Positions 44,698-55,119 of a DNA stretch of 64,000 nucleotides are shown here, one piece after another. The translations under genes were made by a program, and so were the position numbers. The notes below the pieces were generated by a model. It saw only the letters and a program-made list of their open reading frames with translations. It had not been told where the DNA came from and did no database searches. Source of the stretch: Pseudomonas citri (GTDB lineage: Bacteria; Pseudomonadota; Gammaproteobacteria; Pseudomonadales; Pseudomonadaceae); assembly GCF_025336485.1 (NCBI RefSeq), contig NZ_JAODAB010000021.1, positions 1 through 64,000 of the forward strand, given 5' to 3'. Numbering within the stretch: position 1 is the stretch's first letter; every line of letters starts with the position of its first letter.

Positions 44698-47412
44698 ATG
44701 GCCACTATCCACGTAGACGGCAAAGCGCTCGAAGTCGACGGGGCAGACAACCTGTTACAGGCATGTCTGTCGCTGGGCCTCGACATTCCTTATTTCTGCT
44801 GGCATCCCGCCCTTGGCAGCGTCGGCGCCTGTCGCCAGTGCGCAGTCAAGCAATACACCGACGAGAACGACACCCGTGGTCGGATCGTCATGTCCTGCAT
44901 GACCCCCGCCACCGACAACACCTGGATCTCCATCGACGATGAAGAATCCAAGGCGTTTCGCGCCAGTGTCGTCGAATGGCTGATGACCAACCACCCGCAC
45001 GACTGCCCGGTCTGCGAGGAAGGCGGTCACTGCCACCTGCAAGACATGACGGTGATGACCGGCCACAACGAGCGCCGTTATCGCTTCAAGAAACGCACCC
45101 ACCAGAACCAGCAACTGGGGCCGTTCATTTCCCACGAGATGAACCGCTGCATCGCCTGCTACCGCTGCGTGCGCTACTACAAGGACTACGCCGGCGGTAC
45201 CGACCTGGGCGTATTCGGCGCCCACGACAACGTGTACTTCGGTCGCGTCGAAGACGGCACCCTGGAAAGCGAGTTCTCGGGCAACCTCACCGAGGTCTGC
45301 CCGACCGGTGTGTTCACCGACAAGACGCACTCCGAACGCTACAACCGCAAATGGGACATGCAGTTCTCGCCGAGCATCTGCCATGGCTGCTCCAGTGGTT
45401 GCAACATTTCCCCGGGCGAGCGCTACGGTGAACTGCGTCGTATCGAAAACCGCTACAACGGTTCGGTGAACCAGTACTTCCTGTGCGACCGCGGCCGCTT
45501 TGGCTACGGCTACGTCAACCGCACCGACCGTCCACGCCAGCCATTGCTGGCGGACGGCGCCAAGTTGAACGTTGACGAGGCCCTCGACAAGGCCAGCGAA
45601 CTGCTGCGCGGTCGCAACATCGTCGGCATCGGTTCGCCGCGGGCCAGCCTGGAAAGCAACTACGCGCTGCGTGAACTGGTCGGAGCCGAACACTTCTACA
45701 GCGGCATCGAAGCCGGTGAGCTGGAGCGCATCCGCCTGGTGCTGCAAGTGCTCAAGGACAGTCCGCTGCCCGTGCCGACGATGCGCGACATCGAAAACCA
45801 CGACGCCGTGTTCGTCCTGGGTGAAGACCTGACCCAGACCGCCGCTCGCATGGCCCTGGCCCTGCGCCAGTCGGTCAAGGGCAAGGCCGAGGAAATGGCC
45901 GACGCCATGCGCGTCCAGCCATGGCTCGACGCTGCGGTGAAGAACATCGGCCAGCACGCGCTGAACCCGTTGTTCATTGCCAGCCTCGCTGAAACCAAGC
46001 TCGACGACGTGGCCGAAGAATGCGTCCACGCGGCACCGGACGACCTGGCCCGCATCGGTTTCGCCGTCGCCCATGCCTTGGACGCCAGCGCCCCGGCCGT
46101 CGAAGGCCTGGACAGCGAAGCGACTGCCCTGGTCCAGCGCATCGCCGATGCCCTGCTGGCCGCCAAGCGTCCGCTGATCGTCGCCGGCACTTCCCTGGCC
46201 TCGAAGGCGCTGATCGAAGCCGCCGCCAACATCGCCAAGGCCTTGAAGCTGCGCGAGAAGAACGGTTCCATCAGCCTGATCGTGCCGGAAGCCAACAGCC
46301 TCGGCCTGGCCATGCTCGGTGGCGAATCGGTTGACGCCGCGTTGCAAGCCGTCATCGACGGCAGCGCCGACGCCATCGTGGTGCTGGAAAACGACTTGTA
46401 CACCCGCACCGACAAGGCTCGTGTGGACGCCGCCCTGAACGCCGCGAAAGTGCTGATCGTCGCCGACCACCAGAAAACCGCCACCACCGACCGCGCCCAC
46501 CTGGTGCTGCCGGCGGCGAGCTTCGCCGAAGGCGACGGTACCCTGGTCAGCCAGGAAGGCCGTGCCCAGCGCTTCTTCCAGGTATTCGACCCGCAATACA
46601 TGGACGCCAGCATCCTGGTCCACGAAGGCTGGCGCTGGCTGCATGCCCTACGCGCCACCTTGCTGAACCAGCCGATCGACTGGACGCAACTGGACCACGT
46701 GACCGCCGCCGTCGCTTCGAGCAACGTGCAACTGGCCGGTATCGTCGACGCTGCGCCGTCCGCCTCGTTCCGCATCAAGGGCTTGAAACTGGCCCGTGAA
46801 CCGCTGCGTTATTCCGGCCGCACCGCGATGCGCGCCAACGTCAGCGTGCATGAACCGCGCACCCCGCAAGACCAGGACACCGCTTTCGCCTTCTCCATGG
46901 AAGGTTACTCGGGCTCTGCCGAACCGCGCTCGCAAGTGCCGTTCGCCTGGTCGCCGGGCTGGAACTCGCCGCAAGCCTGGAACAAGTTCCAGGACGAAGT
47001 CGGTGGTCACCTGCGTGCTGGCGACCCGGGCACCCGCCTGATCGAAAGCCAGGGCGATGGCCTGGGCTGGTTCGCCAGCGTGCCGCGCGCCTTCAACCCG
47101 GCCCCGGGCACCTGGCAGGTCGTGCCGTTCCATCACCTGTTCGGCAGCGAAGAGAACTCTTCCAAGGCCGCGCCAGTGCAGGAACGCATCCCGGCCGCCT
47201 ACGTGTCGCTGGCCAAATCCGAAGCCGATCGCCTGGGTGTCAACGATGGTGCCCTGCTCAGCCTGAACGTGGCCGGCCAGACCTTGCGCCTGCCGCTGCG
47301 TATCAATGAAGAACTGGGCGCCGGCCTGGTCGCCTTGCCAGCAGGACTGGCGGGTATCCCACCGGCGGTATTCGGCAAGTCTGTCGACGGTCTGCAGGAG
47401 GCAGCGCAATGA
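44698..47412 (+). CDS. nuoG: NADH-quinone oxidoreductase subunit G
   Basis: A 904-residue Fe-S subunit. The N-terminal [2Fe-2S] ligands are in YFCWHPALGSVGACRQC; further clusters lie in DCPVCEEGGHCHLQD, MNRCIACYRCVRYY and the extra N7-type motif CHGCSSGCNISPG found in E. coli-like complexes. The C-terminal part is a molybdopterin-oxidoreductase-like domain without the cofactor. Its end overlaps nuoH. Confidence 0.97.
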   Translation: MATIHVDGKALEVDGADNLLQACLSLGLDIPYFCWHPALGSVGACRQCAVKQYTDENDTRGRIVMSCMTPATDNTWISIDDEESKAFRASVVEWLMTNHPHDCPVCEEGGHCHLQDMTVMTGHNERRYRFKKRTHQNQQLGPFISHEMNRCIACYRCVRYYKDYAGGTDLGVFGAHDNVYFGRVEDGTLESEFSGNLTEVCPTGVFTDKTHSERYNRKWDMQFSPSICHGCSSGCNISPGERYGELRRIENRYNGSVNQYFLCDRGRFGYGYVNRTDRPRQPLLADGAKLNVDEALDKASELLRGRNIVGIGSPRASLESNYALRELVGAEHFYSGIEAGELERIRLVLQVLKDSPLPVPTMRDIENHDAVFVLGEDLTQTAARMALALRQSVKGKAEEMADAMRVQPWLDAAVKNIGQHALNPLFIASLAETKLDDVAEECVHAAPDDLARIGFAVAHALDASAPAVEGLDSEATALVQRIADALLAAKRPLIVAGTSLASKALIEAAANIAKALKLREKNGSISLIVPEANSLGLAMLGGESVDAALQAVIDGSADAIVVLENDLYTRTDKARVDAALNAAKVLIVADHQKTATTDRAHLVLPAASFAEGDGTLVSQEGRAQRFFQVFDPQYMDASILVHEGWRWLHALRATLLNQPIDWTQLDHVTAAVASSNVQLAGIVDAAPSASFRIKGLKLAREPLRYSGRTAMRANVSVHEPRTPQDQDTAFAFSMEGYSGSAEPRSQVPFAWSPGWNSPQAWNKFQDEVGGHLRAGDPGTRLIESQGDGLGWFASVPRAFNPAPGTWQVVPFHHLFGSEENSSKAAPVQERIPAAYVSLAKSEADRLGVNDGALLSLNVAGQTLRLPLRINEELGAGLVALPAGLAGIPPAVFGKSVDGLQEAAQ

Positions 47413-48416
47413 GCTGGTTCACCCCCGAAGTGATCGAGGTGATCCTGACGGTCCTCAAGGCCATCGTGATCCTGCTGGCCGTGGTGGTCTGCGGCGCGTT
47501 GCTGAGTTTCGTCGAACGTCGCCTGCTGGGCTGGTGGCAGGACCGCTACGGTCCTAACCGCGTCGGCCCGTACGGCATGTTCCAGATCGCCGCCGACATG
47601 GTCAAAATGTTCTTCAAGGAAGACTGGACGCCACCGTTTGCCGACAAGGTGATCTTCACCCTGGCACCGGTCGTGGCCATGAGCGCCTTGCTGATTGCCT
47701 TCGCGATCATCCCGATCACCCCGACCTGGGGTGTGGCGGACCTGAACATCGGCCTGCTGTTCTTTTTCGCCATGGCCGGCCTGTCGGTGTACGCGGTGCT
47801 GTTCGCCGGTTGGTCGAGCAACAACAAGTTCGCCCTGCTGGGCAGCCTGCGGGCCTCGGCCCAGACCGTGTCCTACGAAGTGTTCATGGGCCTGGCGCTC
47901 ATGGGCGTGGTGGTCCAGGCCGGTTCGTTCAACATGCGCGACATCGTCGAGTACCAGGCGCAGAACCTGTGGTTCATCATTCCGCAGTTCTTCGGCTTCT
48001 GCACGTTCTTCGTCGCCGGCGTGGCGGTGACTCACCGTCACCCCTTCGACCAACCGGAAGCGGAACAGGAACTGGCCGACGGTTACCACATTGAATACGC
48101 CGGCATGAAATGGGGCATGTTCTTCGTCGGCGAGTACATCGGCATCGTCCTGATCTCGGCCCTGCTGGTCACGCTGTTCTTCGGCGGCTGGCACGGTCCG
48201 TTCGACATCCTGCCGCAACTGTCCTTCGTGTGGTTCGCCCTGAAGACCGCGTTCTTCATCATGCTGTTCGTCCTGCTGCGCGCCTCCATCCCGCGTCCGC
48301 GCTACGACCAGGTGATGGACTTCAGCTGGAAGTTCTGCCTGCCACTGACCCTGATCAATTTGCTGGTGACCGCTGCGATCGTGTTGATGAACACGCCTGC
48401 GGCCGCGGTTCAGTGA
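47409..48416 (+). CDS. nuoH: NADH-quinone oxidoreductase subunit H
   Basis: A 335-residue membrane subunit with eight helices linking the quinone site to the proton channel. Characteristic are SFVERRLLGWWQDRYGPNRV and the acidic loop HRHPFDQPEAEQELADGYH, with RPRYDQVMDFSWKFCLP at the end. It overlaps nuoG by four bases (ATGA). Confidence 0.97.
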   Translation: MSWFTPEVIEVILTVLKAIVILLAVVVCGALLSFVERRLLGWWQDRYGPNRVGPYGMFQIAADMVKMFFKEDWTPPFADKVIFTLAPVVAMSALLIAFAIIPITPTWGVADLNIGLLFFFAMAGLSVYAVLFAGWSSNNKFALLGSLRASAQTVSYEVFMGLALMGVVVQAGSFNMRDIVEYQAQNLWFIIPQFFGFCTFFVAGVAVTHRHPFDQPEAEQELADGYHIEYAGMKWGMFFVGEYIGIVLISALLVTLFFGGWHGPFDILPQLSFVWFALKTAFFIMLFVLLRASIPRPRYDQVMDFSWKFCLPLTLINLLVTAAIVLMNTPAAAVQ

Positions 48417-48427
48417 GGATTTGACCC

Positions 48428-48976
48428 ATGTTCAAATATATTGGCGACATCGTTAAGGGTACCGGTACCCAACTGCGAAGCCTGGTCATGATCTTCGGCC
48501 ATGGCTTTCGCAAGCGCGACACCCTGCAATACCCTGAAGAGCCGGTCTACCTGGCCCCGCGTTATCGCGGCCGCATCGTCCTGACCCGTGACCCCGACGG
48601 TGAGGAGCGCTGCGTGGCCTGCAACCTGTGCGCCGTGGCCTGCCCGGTCGGTTGCATTTCCCTGCAGAAAGCCGAAACCGAAGACGGTCGCTGGTACCCG
48701 GACTTCTTCCGCATCAACTTCTCACGCTGCATTTTCTGCGGTCTGTGCGAGGAAGCGTGCCCGACCACCGCGATCCAGCTCACGCCGGACTTCGAAATGG
48801 CCGACTTCAAACGTCAGGACCTGGTGTACGAGAAAGAAGACCTGCTGATTTCCGGTCCCGGTAAAAACCCTGATTACAACTTCTATCGTGTTGCAGGTAT
48901 GGCCATCGACGGTAAGCCGAAAGGCGCCGCGCAGAATGAAGCCGAACCGATCAACGTGAAGAGCTTGCTGCCTTAA
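48428..48976 (+). CDS. nuoI: NADH-quinone oxidoreductase subunit I
   Basis: A 182-residue ferredoxin-like subunit with two [4Fe-4S] clusters (N6a, N6b). Ligand motifs are RCVACNLCAVACPV and RCIFCGLCEEACPT. It passes electrons to NuoB. Confidence 0.97.
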   Translation: MFKYIGDIVKGTGTQLRSLVMIFGHGFRKRDTLQYPEEPVYLAPRYRGRIVLTRDPDGEERCVACNLCAVACPVGCISLQKAETEDGRWYPDFFRINFSRCIFCGLCEEACPTTAIQLTPDFEMADFKRQDLVYEKEDLLISGPGKNPDYNFYRVAGMAIDGKPKGAAQNEAEPINVKSLLP

Positions 48977-48985
48977 GGAAGAAAG

Positions 48986-49486
48986 ATGGAATTCGCTTTC
49001 TATTTCGCATCGGGTATCGCGGTGGTGTCCACGCTTCGTGTGGTCACCAACACCAACCCCATACATGCCCTGCTCTACCTGATCGTCTCGCTCATTGCCG
49101 TGGCCATGACGTTCTTCGCCCTGGGCGCACCGTTCGCCGGGGCCCTGGAAGTGATCGCCTACGCCGGCGCCATCATGGTGCTGTTCGTGTTCGTGGTGAT
49201 GATGCTCAACCTGGGCCCGGCCGCGGTCCAGCAGGAGCGCAACTGGCTCAAGCCCGGCATCTGGGCGGGGCCGGTGATTCTCGCCGCCCTGCTGCTGGCT
49301 GAACTGCTGTATGTGCTGTTCGCCCACCAGAGCGGCCAGGCCATCGGCCAAACCACCGTAGGCGCCAAGGTCGTGGGCATCAGCCTGTTCGGCCCGTACT
49401 TGCTGGTGGTCGAACTCGCCTCGATGCTGCTGCTTGCCGCAGCCGTCACGGCGTTCCACTTGGGCCGTAACGAGGCGAAGGAGTAA
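48986..49486 (+). CDS. nuoJ: NADH-quinone oxidoreductase subunit J
   Basis: A 166-residue membrane subunit with about five helices. The family block [20 protein letters not shown] is present. GGAAGAAAG precedes the start. Confidence 0.96.
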
Positions 49487-49490
49487 TCAC

Positions 49491-49799
49491 ATGCCTGCTA
49501 TCCCTCTCGAGCATGGTCTGGCCGTTGCCGGCATCCTGTTCTGTCTCGGTCTGGTTGGCCTGATGGTCCGCCGCAACATTCTGTTCGTGCTGATGAGCCT
49601 GGAGGTCATGATGAATGCCTCCGCCCTGGCCTTCATCGTCGCGGGCGCTCGCTGGGCGCAACCGGATGGACAGATCATGTTCATCCTGGTGATCAGCCTT
49701 GCAGCCGCCGAGGCCAGTATCGGCCTGGCGATCCTGTTGCAGCTGTATCGCCGCTTCCACACTCTCGATATCGACGCTGCCAGCGAGATGCGCGGATGA
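49491..49799 (+). CDS. nuoK: NADH-quinone oxidoreductase subunit K
   Basis: A 102-residue subunit with three helices and the conserved glutamates of the proton path in [15 protein letters not shown] and [13 protein letters not shown]. The start at 49491 follows AAGGAG; overlap with nuoL is four bases. Confidence 0.97.
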
Positions 49800-51649
49800 A
49801 CCTACTCTTCCTGACTTTCGTATTCCCCCTCATCGGTTTCCTGTTGCTGTCGTTCTCCCGTGGACGCTGGTCGGAAAACCTCTCGGCGCTGGTTGGCGTC
49901 GGTTCCATCGGCCTGTCTGCCATCGTCACGACCTACGTGATCTGGCAGTTCAACGTCGCCCCACCCGAAGGTGGCGCGTACGTACAAGTGCTGTGGCGCT
50001 GGATGGCGGTAGAAGGCTTCGCGCCGAACTTCGCCCTGTACCTGGACGGCTTGTCGGTGACCATGCTCGGCGTGGTGGTCGGCGTGGGTTTCCTGATCCA
50101 CCTGTTCGCCTCCTGGTACATGCGCGGTGAAGCCGGTTATTCGCGCTTCTTCGCCTACACCAACCTGTTCATCGCCAGCATGCTGTTCCTGGTGCTGGGC
50201 GATAACCTGCTGTTCCTGTACTTCGGCTGGGAAGGCGTGGGCCTGTGCTCGTACCTGTTGATCGGTTTCTACTACAGCAACCGCAACAACGGTAACGCCG
50301 CCCTCAAGGCCTTCATCGTGACCCGGATCGGCGACGTGTTCATGGCCATCGGCCTGTTCATCCTGTTCCAGCAACTGGGCACGCTGAACATCCAGGAACT
50401 GCTGGTGCGTGCGCCCGAGCACTTCAAGGCCGGTGACTTCTGGATCGTCCTGGCGACCCTGATGCTGCTGGGCGGTGCCGTCGGTAAGTCCGCGCAACTG
50501 CCGCTGCAAACCTGGTTGGCGGACGCGATGGCCGGCCCTACCCCGGTCTCGGCACTGATCCACGCCGCGACCATGGTGACCGCGGGCGTCTACCTGATCG
50601 CCCGTACCCATGGCCTGTTCGCCCTGGCGCCGGACATCCTGCACCTGGTGGGCATCGTCGGCGGCGTGACCCTGGTGCTGGCCGGTTTCGCGGCACTGGT
50701 GCAGACCGACATCAAGCGTATCCTCGCCTACTCGACCATGAGCCAGATCGGCTACATGTTCCTGGCCCTGGGCGTTGGCGCCTGGGAAGGCGCGATCTTC
50801 CACCTGATGACCCACGCCTTCTTCAAGGCCCTGCTGTTCCTTGCCTCCGGTGCGGTGATCGTTGCCTGCCACCACGAGCAGAACATCTTCAAGATGGGTG
50901 GCCTGTGGAAGAAACTGCCGCTGGCCTACGCCAGCTTCATCGTCGGCGGCGCGGCCCTGGCGGCCCTGCCACTGGTCACCGCCGGTTTCTACTCCAAGGA
51001 CGAGATCCTCTGGGAAGCGTTCGCCAGCGGTAACCAGGGCCTGCTGTATGCCGGCCTGGTGGGTGCGTTCATGACCTCGCTGTACACCTTCCGCCTGATC
51101 TTCATCGCGTTCCACGGTGAGGCCAAGACCGAAGCCCACGCTGGCCACGGCATTGCCCACTGGCTGCCGCTGTCGGTGCTGATCGTGCTGTCGACGTTCG
51201 TCGGTGCCATGATCGTTCCGCCACTGCACGGTGTCCTGCCGGAAAGCGTCGGCCATGCCGGCGGCGAAGCCAAGCACAGCCTGGAAATCGCCTCGGGCGC
51301 CATCGCCCTGTCGGGCATCCTGCTGGCCGCCCTGCTGTTCCTCGGCAAGCGTCGTTTCGTCACGGCGATCGCCAATAGCGGCCTCGGCCGTGTCCTTTCG
51401 GCCTGGTGGTTCGCTGCCTGGGGCTTCGACTGGATCTACGACAAACTGTTCGTCAAGCCATACCTTGCGATCAGCCACATTCTGCGCAAAGACCCGCTCG
51501 ACCAGACCATTGGCCTGATCCCGCGCATGGCCAAGGGCGGCCACACTGCCCTGAGCCGTACCGAGACCGGTCAATTGCGTTGGTATGCGGCTTCCATGGC
51601 GTCTGGCGCCGTGCTGGTTATCGGCGCCATCGTGCTGGTAGCGGTCTGA
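49796..51649 (+). CDS. nuoL: NADH-quinone oxidoreductase subunit L
   Basis: A 617-residue antiporter-like subunit with about sixteen helices and the long lateral helix at the C-terminus. The proton-channel blocks [46 protein letters not shown] and [17 protein letters not shown] are present. Confidence 0.97.
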
Positions 51650-51688
51650 TATGAACCTTGCGAACTTGCGAAAGGAAACGAGCCCGTC

Positions 51689-53221
51689 ATGATTCTGCCC
51701 TGGCTAATCCTGATCCCCTTTATCGGCGGCCTGCTGTGCTGGATCGCGGAGCGTTCCAGCTCCACGCTCCCGCGCTGGATTGCGCTGCTGACCATGTCCC
51801 TGGAACTCGCGCTCGGCCTCTGGCTGTGGGCGACCGGCGACTATTCATTCGCTCCGGCCCCTGGCGCCAATCCGACCTGGGCGCTTGAATTCAAGCACCT
51901 GTGGATCGCGCGCTTTGGCATCAGCGTGCACCTGGCCCTCGACGGCCTGTCGCTGCTGATGATCCTGCTGACCGGCCTGCTGGGTATCCTCTCGGTCCTC
52001 TGCTCCTGGAAAGAGATCCAGCGCCACGTCGGCTTCTTCCACTTGAACCTGATGTGGATCCTGGGCGGTGTCGTCGGCGTGTTCCTGGCGCTGGACCTGT
52101 TCATGTTCTTCTTCTTCTGGGAAATGATGCTGGTGCCGATGTACTTCCTCATCGCGCTCTGGGGTCACAGTTCCTCGGACGGCAAGAAAACCCGGATCTA
52201 CGCGGCGACCAAGTTCTTCATCTTCACCCAGGCTTCCGGCCTGATCATGTTGGTGGCGATCCTTGGCCTGGTGCTGGTCAACTTCAACGACACAGGCGTG
52301 ATTACCTTCAACTACGCCGACCTGTTGAAGACCAGGATGTCGGCGGGCACCGAGTTCATCCTGATGCTCGGCTTCTTCATCGCCTTCGCGGTGAAGCTGC
52401 CGGTGGTGCCGTTCCACTCCTGGTTGCCGGACGCCCACGCCCAGGCGCCGACCGCAGGTTCCGTGGACCTGGCCGGTATCTTGCTCAAGACCGCGGCTTA
52501 TGGCCTGTTGCGCTTCGCCCTGCCGATGTTCCCCAATGCTTCGGCCGAGTTTGCGCCAATCGCCATGACCCTGGGCCTGATCGGGATTTTCTACGGTGCG
52601 TTCCTGGCGTTCGCCCAGACCGACATCAAGCGTCTGGTCGCCTTTTCGTCCGTTTCCCACATGGGCTTCGTACTGATCGGCATCTACTCCGGCAGCCAAC
52701 TGGCCCTGCAAGGCGCAGTGATACAGATGCTCGCGCACGGTCTGTCGGCGGCGGCACTCTTTATCCTGTGCGGCCAGTTGTACGAGCGCACCCACACCCG
52801 CGACATGCGCGAGATGGGTGGCCTGTGGTCGAAAATCGCTTACTTGCCGGCCCTCAGCCTGTTCTTCGCAGCCGCTTCCCTGGGCCTGCCGGGCACCGGC
52901 AACTTCGTCGGTGAGTTCCTGATCCTGATCGGCACGTTCGCCAGTTCGCCGTGGATCGTCGCCATCGCCACTTCCGGCCTGGTGTTCGGTTCGGTCTACT
53001 CGCTGATCATGGTCCACCGTGCCTACTTCGGCCCGGCCAAATCGGACGCACTCCTGCGTGGCATGGATGGTCGCGAGCTGATCATGGTGACCGGTCTGGC
53101 AGCCTTGCTGGTTTACCTCGGCGTGTCCCCGCAACCGTTCCTCGACACTTCCGCCGCCACGATGCATGGCGTGCAGCAGTGGCTCGGCACCGCCTTCTCT
53201 CAACTCGCTTCGGCACGGTAA
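51689..53221 (+). CDS. nuoM: NADH-quinone oxidoreductase subunit M
   Basis: A 510-residue antiporter-like subunit with fourteen predicted helices. LFFFWEMMLVPMYFLIALWG carries the channel glutamate; PFHSWLPDAHAQAPTAGSVD and DIKRLVAFSSVSHMGFV are the conserved quinone-oxidoreductase blocks. Confidence 0.97.
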   Translation: MILPWLILIPFIGGLLCWIAERSSSTLPRWIALLTMSLELALGLWLWATGDYSFAPAPGANPTWALEFKHLWIARFGISVHLALDGLSLLMILLTGLLGILSVLCSWKEIQRHVGFFHLNLMWILGGVVGVFLALDLFMFFFFWEMMLVPMYFLIALWGHSSSDGKKTRIYAATKFFIFTQASGLIMLVAILGLVLVNFNDTGVITFNYADLLKTRMSAGTEFILMLGFFIAFAVKLPVVPFHSWLPDAHAQAPTAGSVDLAGILLKTAAYGLLRFALPMFPNASAEFAPIAMTLGLIGIFYGAFLAFAQTDIKRLVAFSSVSHMGFVLIGIYSGSQLALQGAVIQMLAHGLSAAALFILCGQLYERTHTRDMREMGGLWSKIAYLPALSLFFAAASLGLPGTGNFVGEFLILIGTFASSPWIVAIATSGLVFGSVYSLIMVHRAYFGPAKSDALLRGMDGRELIMVTGLAALLVYLGVSPQPFLDTSAATMHGVQQWLGTAFSQLASAR

Positions 53222-53228
53222 GAGCGCT

Positions 53229-54692
53229 ATGGAATTCACGATTCAACACTTTATCGCGCTTGCACCGCTGTTGATCACCAGCGCCACGATCATCGTGGTG
53301 ATGCTGGCGATCGCCTGGCGGCGCAATCACTCACAGACCTTCCTGCTGTCGGTGGCGGGGCTGAACCTGGCCTTGCTGTCGATCCTGCCGGCCCTGAAAG
53401 TCGCACCATTGGCGGTCACCCCGCTGATGCAGATCGACAGCTTCGCTTGCCTGTACATGGCGCTGATCCTGGTCGCCACCCTGGCCTGCGTCACCCTCGC
53501 CCACGCCTACCTGGGCGATGGCGGTTCGGGCTACCCGGGCAACCGCGAAGAACTGTACCTGCTGATCCTGATGGCCGCCGCCGGCGGCCTGGTCCTGGTC
53601 AGCGCGCAGCACCTGGCGAGCCTGTTCATCGGCCTGGAACTGCTGTCGGTACCGGTCTACGGCCTGGTGGCCTACGCCTTCTTCAACAAGCGCTCCCTGG
53701 AAGCCGGCATCAAGTACATGGTGCTGTCGGCAGCCGGCTCGGCGTTCCTGTTGTTCGGCATGGCCCTGCTCTACGCCGAAGCCGGCACCCTGAGCTTCGT
53801 CGGCATCGGCCAGGCCCTGGCGGCCACCGGCCTGCCTAGCCCGATCGCGCAACTGGGCCTGGGCATGATGCTGATCGGCCTGGCGTTCAAGCTGTCGCTG
53901 GTACCGTTCCACCTCTGGACCCCGGACGTCTACGAAGGTGCTCCGGCACCGGTGGCGGCGTTCCTGGCCACCGCGTCGAAAGTGGCCGTGTTCGCGGTCA
54001 TGGTGCGTCTGTTCCAGATCTCGCCAGTGGCCAGCAGCGGTGTGTTGAGCAACGTGCTGACGATCATCGCCATCGCGTCGATCCTGTTCGGTAACCTGCT
54101 GGCGCTGACCCAGAGCAACCTCAAGCGTCTGCTGGGTTACTCGTCCATCGCCCACTTCGGCTACCTGCTGATCGCCCTGATCGCCAGCAAGGGCCTGGCC
54201 GTGGAAGCCATCGGCGTGTACCTGGTCACCTACGTGATCACCAGCCTCGGCGCCTTCGGCGTGATCACCCTGATGTCCTCGCCGTACAACGGCCGCGACG
54301 CCGACGCCCTGTACGAGTACCGCGGCCTGTTCTGGCGTCGTCCGTACCTGACCGCCGTGCTGACCGTGATGATGCTGTCCCTGGCCGGCATCCCGCTGAC
54401 CGCCGGCTTCATCGGCAAGTTCTACATCATCGCCACCGGCGTCGAAGCTCACCAATGGTGGCTGGTCGGTTCCCTGGTACTGGGCAGCGCCATCGGCGTG
54501 TTCTACTACCTGCGCGTCATGGTCACCCTGTACCTGATGGAACCCAACCTGCGTCGCCACGATGCGCAACTGCACTGGGAACAGAAAGCAGGCGGCGTGA
54601 TGCTGCTGGCCATCGCCGTACTCGCCTTCTTCCTCGGCGTGTACCCGCAGCCATTGCTGACCCTGGCTCAACAGGCCGGCCTGACGGGCTGA
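53229..54692 (+). CDS. nuoN: NADH-quinone oxidoreductase subunit N
   Basis: A 487-residue antiporter-like subunit. The start MEFTIQHFIALAPLL at 53229 is seven bases after the nuoM stop. Key blocks are HLASLFIGLELLSVPVYGLV, SLVPFHLWTPDVYEGAPAP and NLKRLLGYSSIAHFGYL. Last gene of the operon, followed by a terminator. Confidence 0.97.
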   Translation: MEFTIQHFIALAPLLITSATIIVVMLAIAWRRNHSQTFLLSVAGLNLALLSILPALKVAPLAVTPLMQIDSFACLYMALILVATLACVTLAHAYLGDGGSGYPGNREELYLLILMAAAGGLVLVSAQHLASLFIGLELLSVPVYGLVAYAFFNKRSLEAGIKYMVLSAAGSAFLLFGMALLYAEAGTLSFVGIGQALAATGLPSPIAQLGLGMMLIGLAFKLSLVPFHLWTPDVYEGAPAPVAAFLATASKVAVFAVMVRLFQISPVASSGVLSNVLTIIAIASILFGNLLALTQSNLKRLLGYSSIAHFGYLLIALIASKGLAVEAIGVYLVTYVITSLGAFGVITLMSSPYNGRDADALYEYRGLFWRRPYLTAVLTVMMLSLAGIPLTAGFIGKFYIIATGVEAHQWWLVGSLVLGSAIGVFYYLRVMVTLYLMEPNLRRHDAQLHWEQKAGGVMLLAIAVLAFFLGVYPQPLLTLAQQAGLTG

Positions 54693-54714
54693 TTGCCCGG
54701 AGGGTGTAGCCACG

Positions 54715-54746
54715 AAAAACCCGTATCGCGAGATGCGGGTTTTTTA
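54715..54746 (+). terminator. nuo operon terminator
   Basis: AAAACCCG (54716-54723) pairs with CGGGTTTT (54736-54743) around an AT-closed loop, with a run of T at 54740-54745. Confidence 0.85.
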
Positions 54747-54765
54747 TGCCTGTGGAAAGATAATC

Positions 54766-54793
54766 GTGGTGAGGGAGCTTGCTCCCTCGCCAC
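54766..54793. repeat. REP element
   Basis: GTGGTGAGGGAGCTTGCTCC followed by CTCGCCAC is a near-perfect palindrome of the first REP type, just after the nuo terminator. Confidence 0.85.
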
Positions 54794-54888
54794 AAGGCAT
54801 GGTGTTTCTACAAGAAATTTGCAGAACAGGAATTTTCTGACGAGTCGCGGCGGTTGCCGGTTCGGAAGGCGCGCAGATAGGCTTTGCG

Positions 54889-55119
54889 GGTCGTTGCAAA
54901 TTCAGCGACCAGGTTTGGTCACCTGTCCAATGTCAGGCGCATATGCGCCAACCTCAGCGTGGCGGCGCTTTTGTCGGTATGCTTTGCGGTGGGCTGTGCG
55001 CGGGGCACTTTCGAGTGCGCCGGGTGCCTGACTTCCCGGTTGACCAACCTGCGTACCGCCCACCACCCTCGTTTGGTCACGAGGGGAATGAGCGCCACTT
55101 CCAAGTCAGGAGCTTCACC
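54889..55119 (+). promoter_or_regulatory. Structured 5' leader of DUF6124-like gene, copy 2
   Basis: Elements in order: hairpin GGTCGTTG/CAGCGACC (54889-54896 and 54903-54910); hairpin CAGGT/ACCTG (54910-54914 and 54921-54925) with loop TTGGTC; hairpin GGCGC/GCGCC (54936-54940 and 54945-54949); UUCG-capped hairpin GCACT/AGTGC (55005-55009 and 55014-55018); hairpin CCGGG/CCCGG (55020-55024 and 55035-55039); hexamer GACCAA at 55042-55047; hairpin CCTCGT/ACGAGG (55067-55072 and 55079-55084) with loop TTGGTC again; AGGAG at 55108-55112. GACCAA is the exact complement of both loops. The order and spacing match copy 1 at 495-719, with compensatory changes in every stem compared. Confidence 0.8.

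Noticed and set aside
49802..54713. Minus-strand frames of 400-600 codons opposite nuoL, nuoM and nuoN
   Set aside because: Antisense shadows of membrane proteins; Gln/His-rich composition and no start context.
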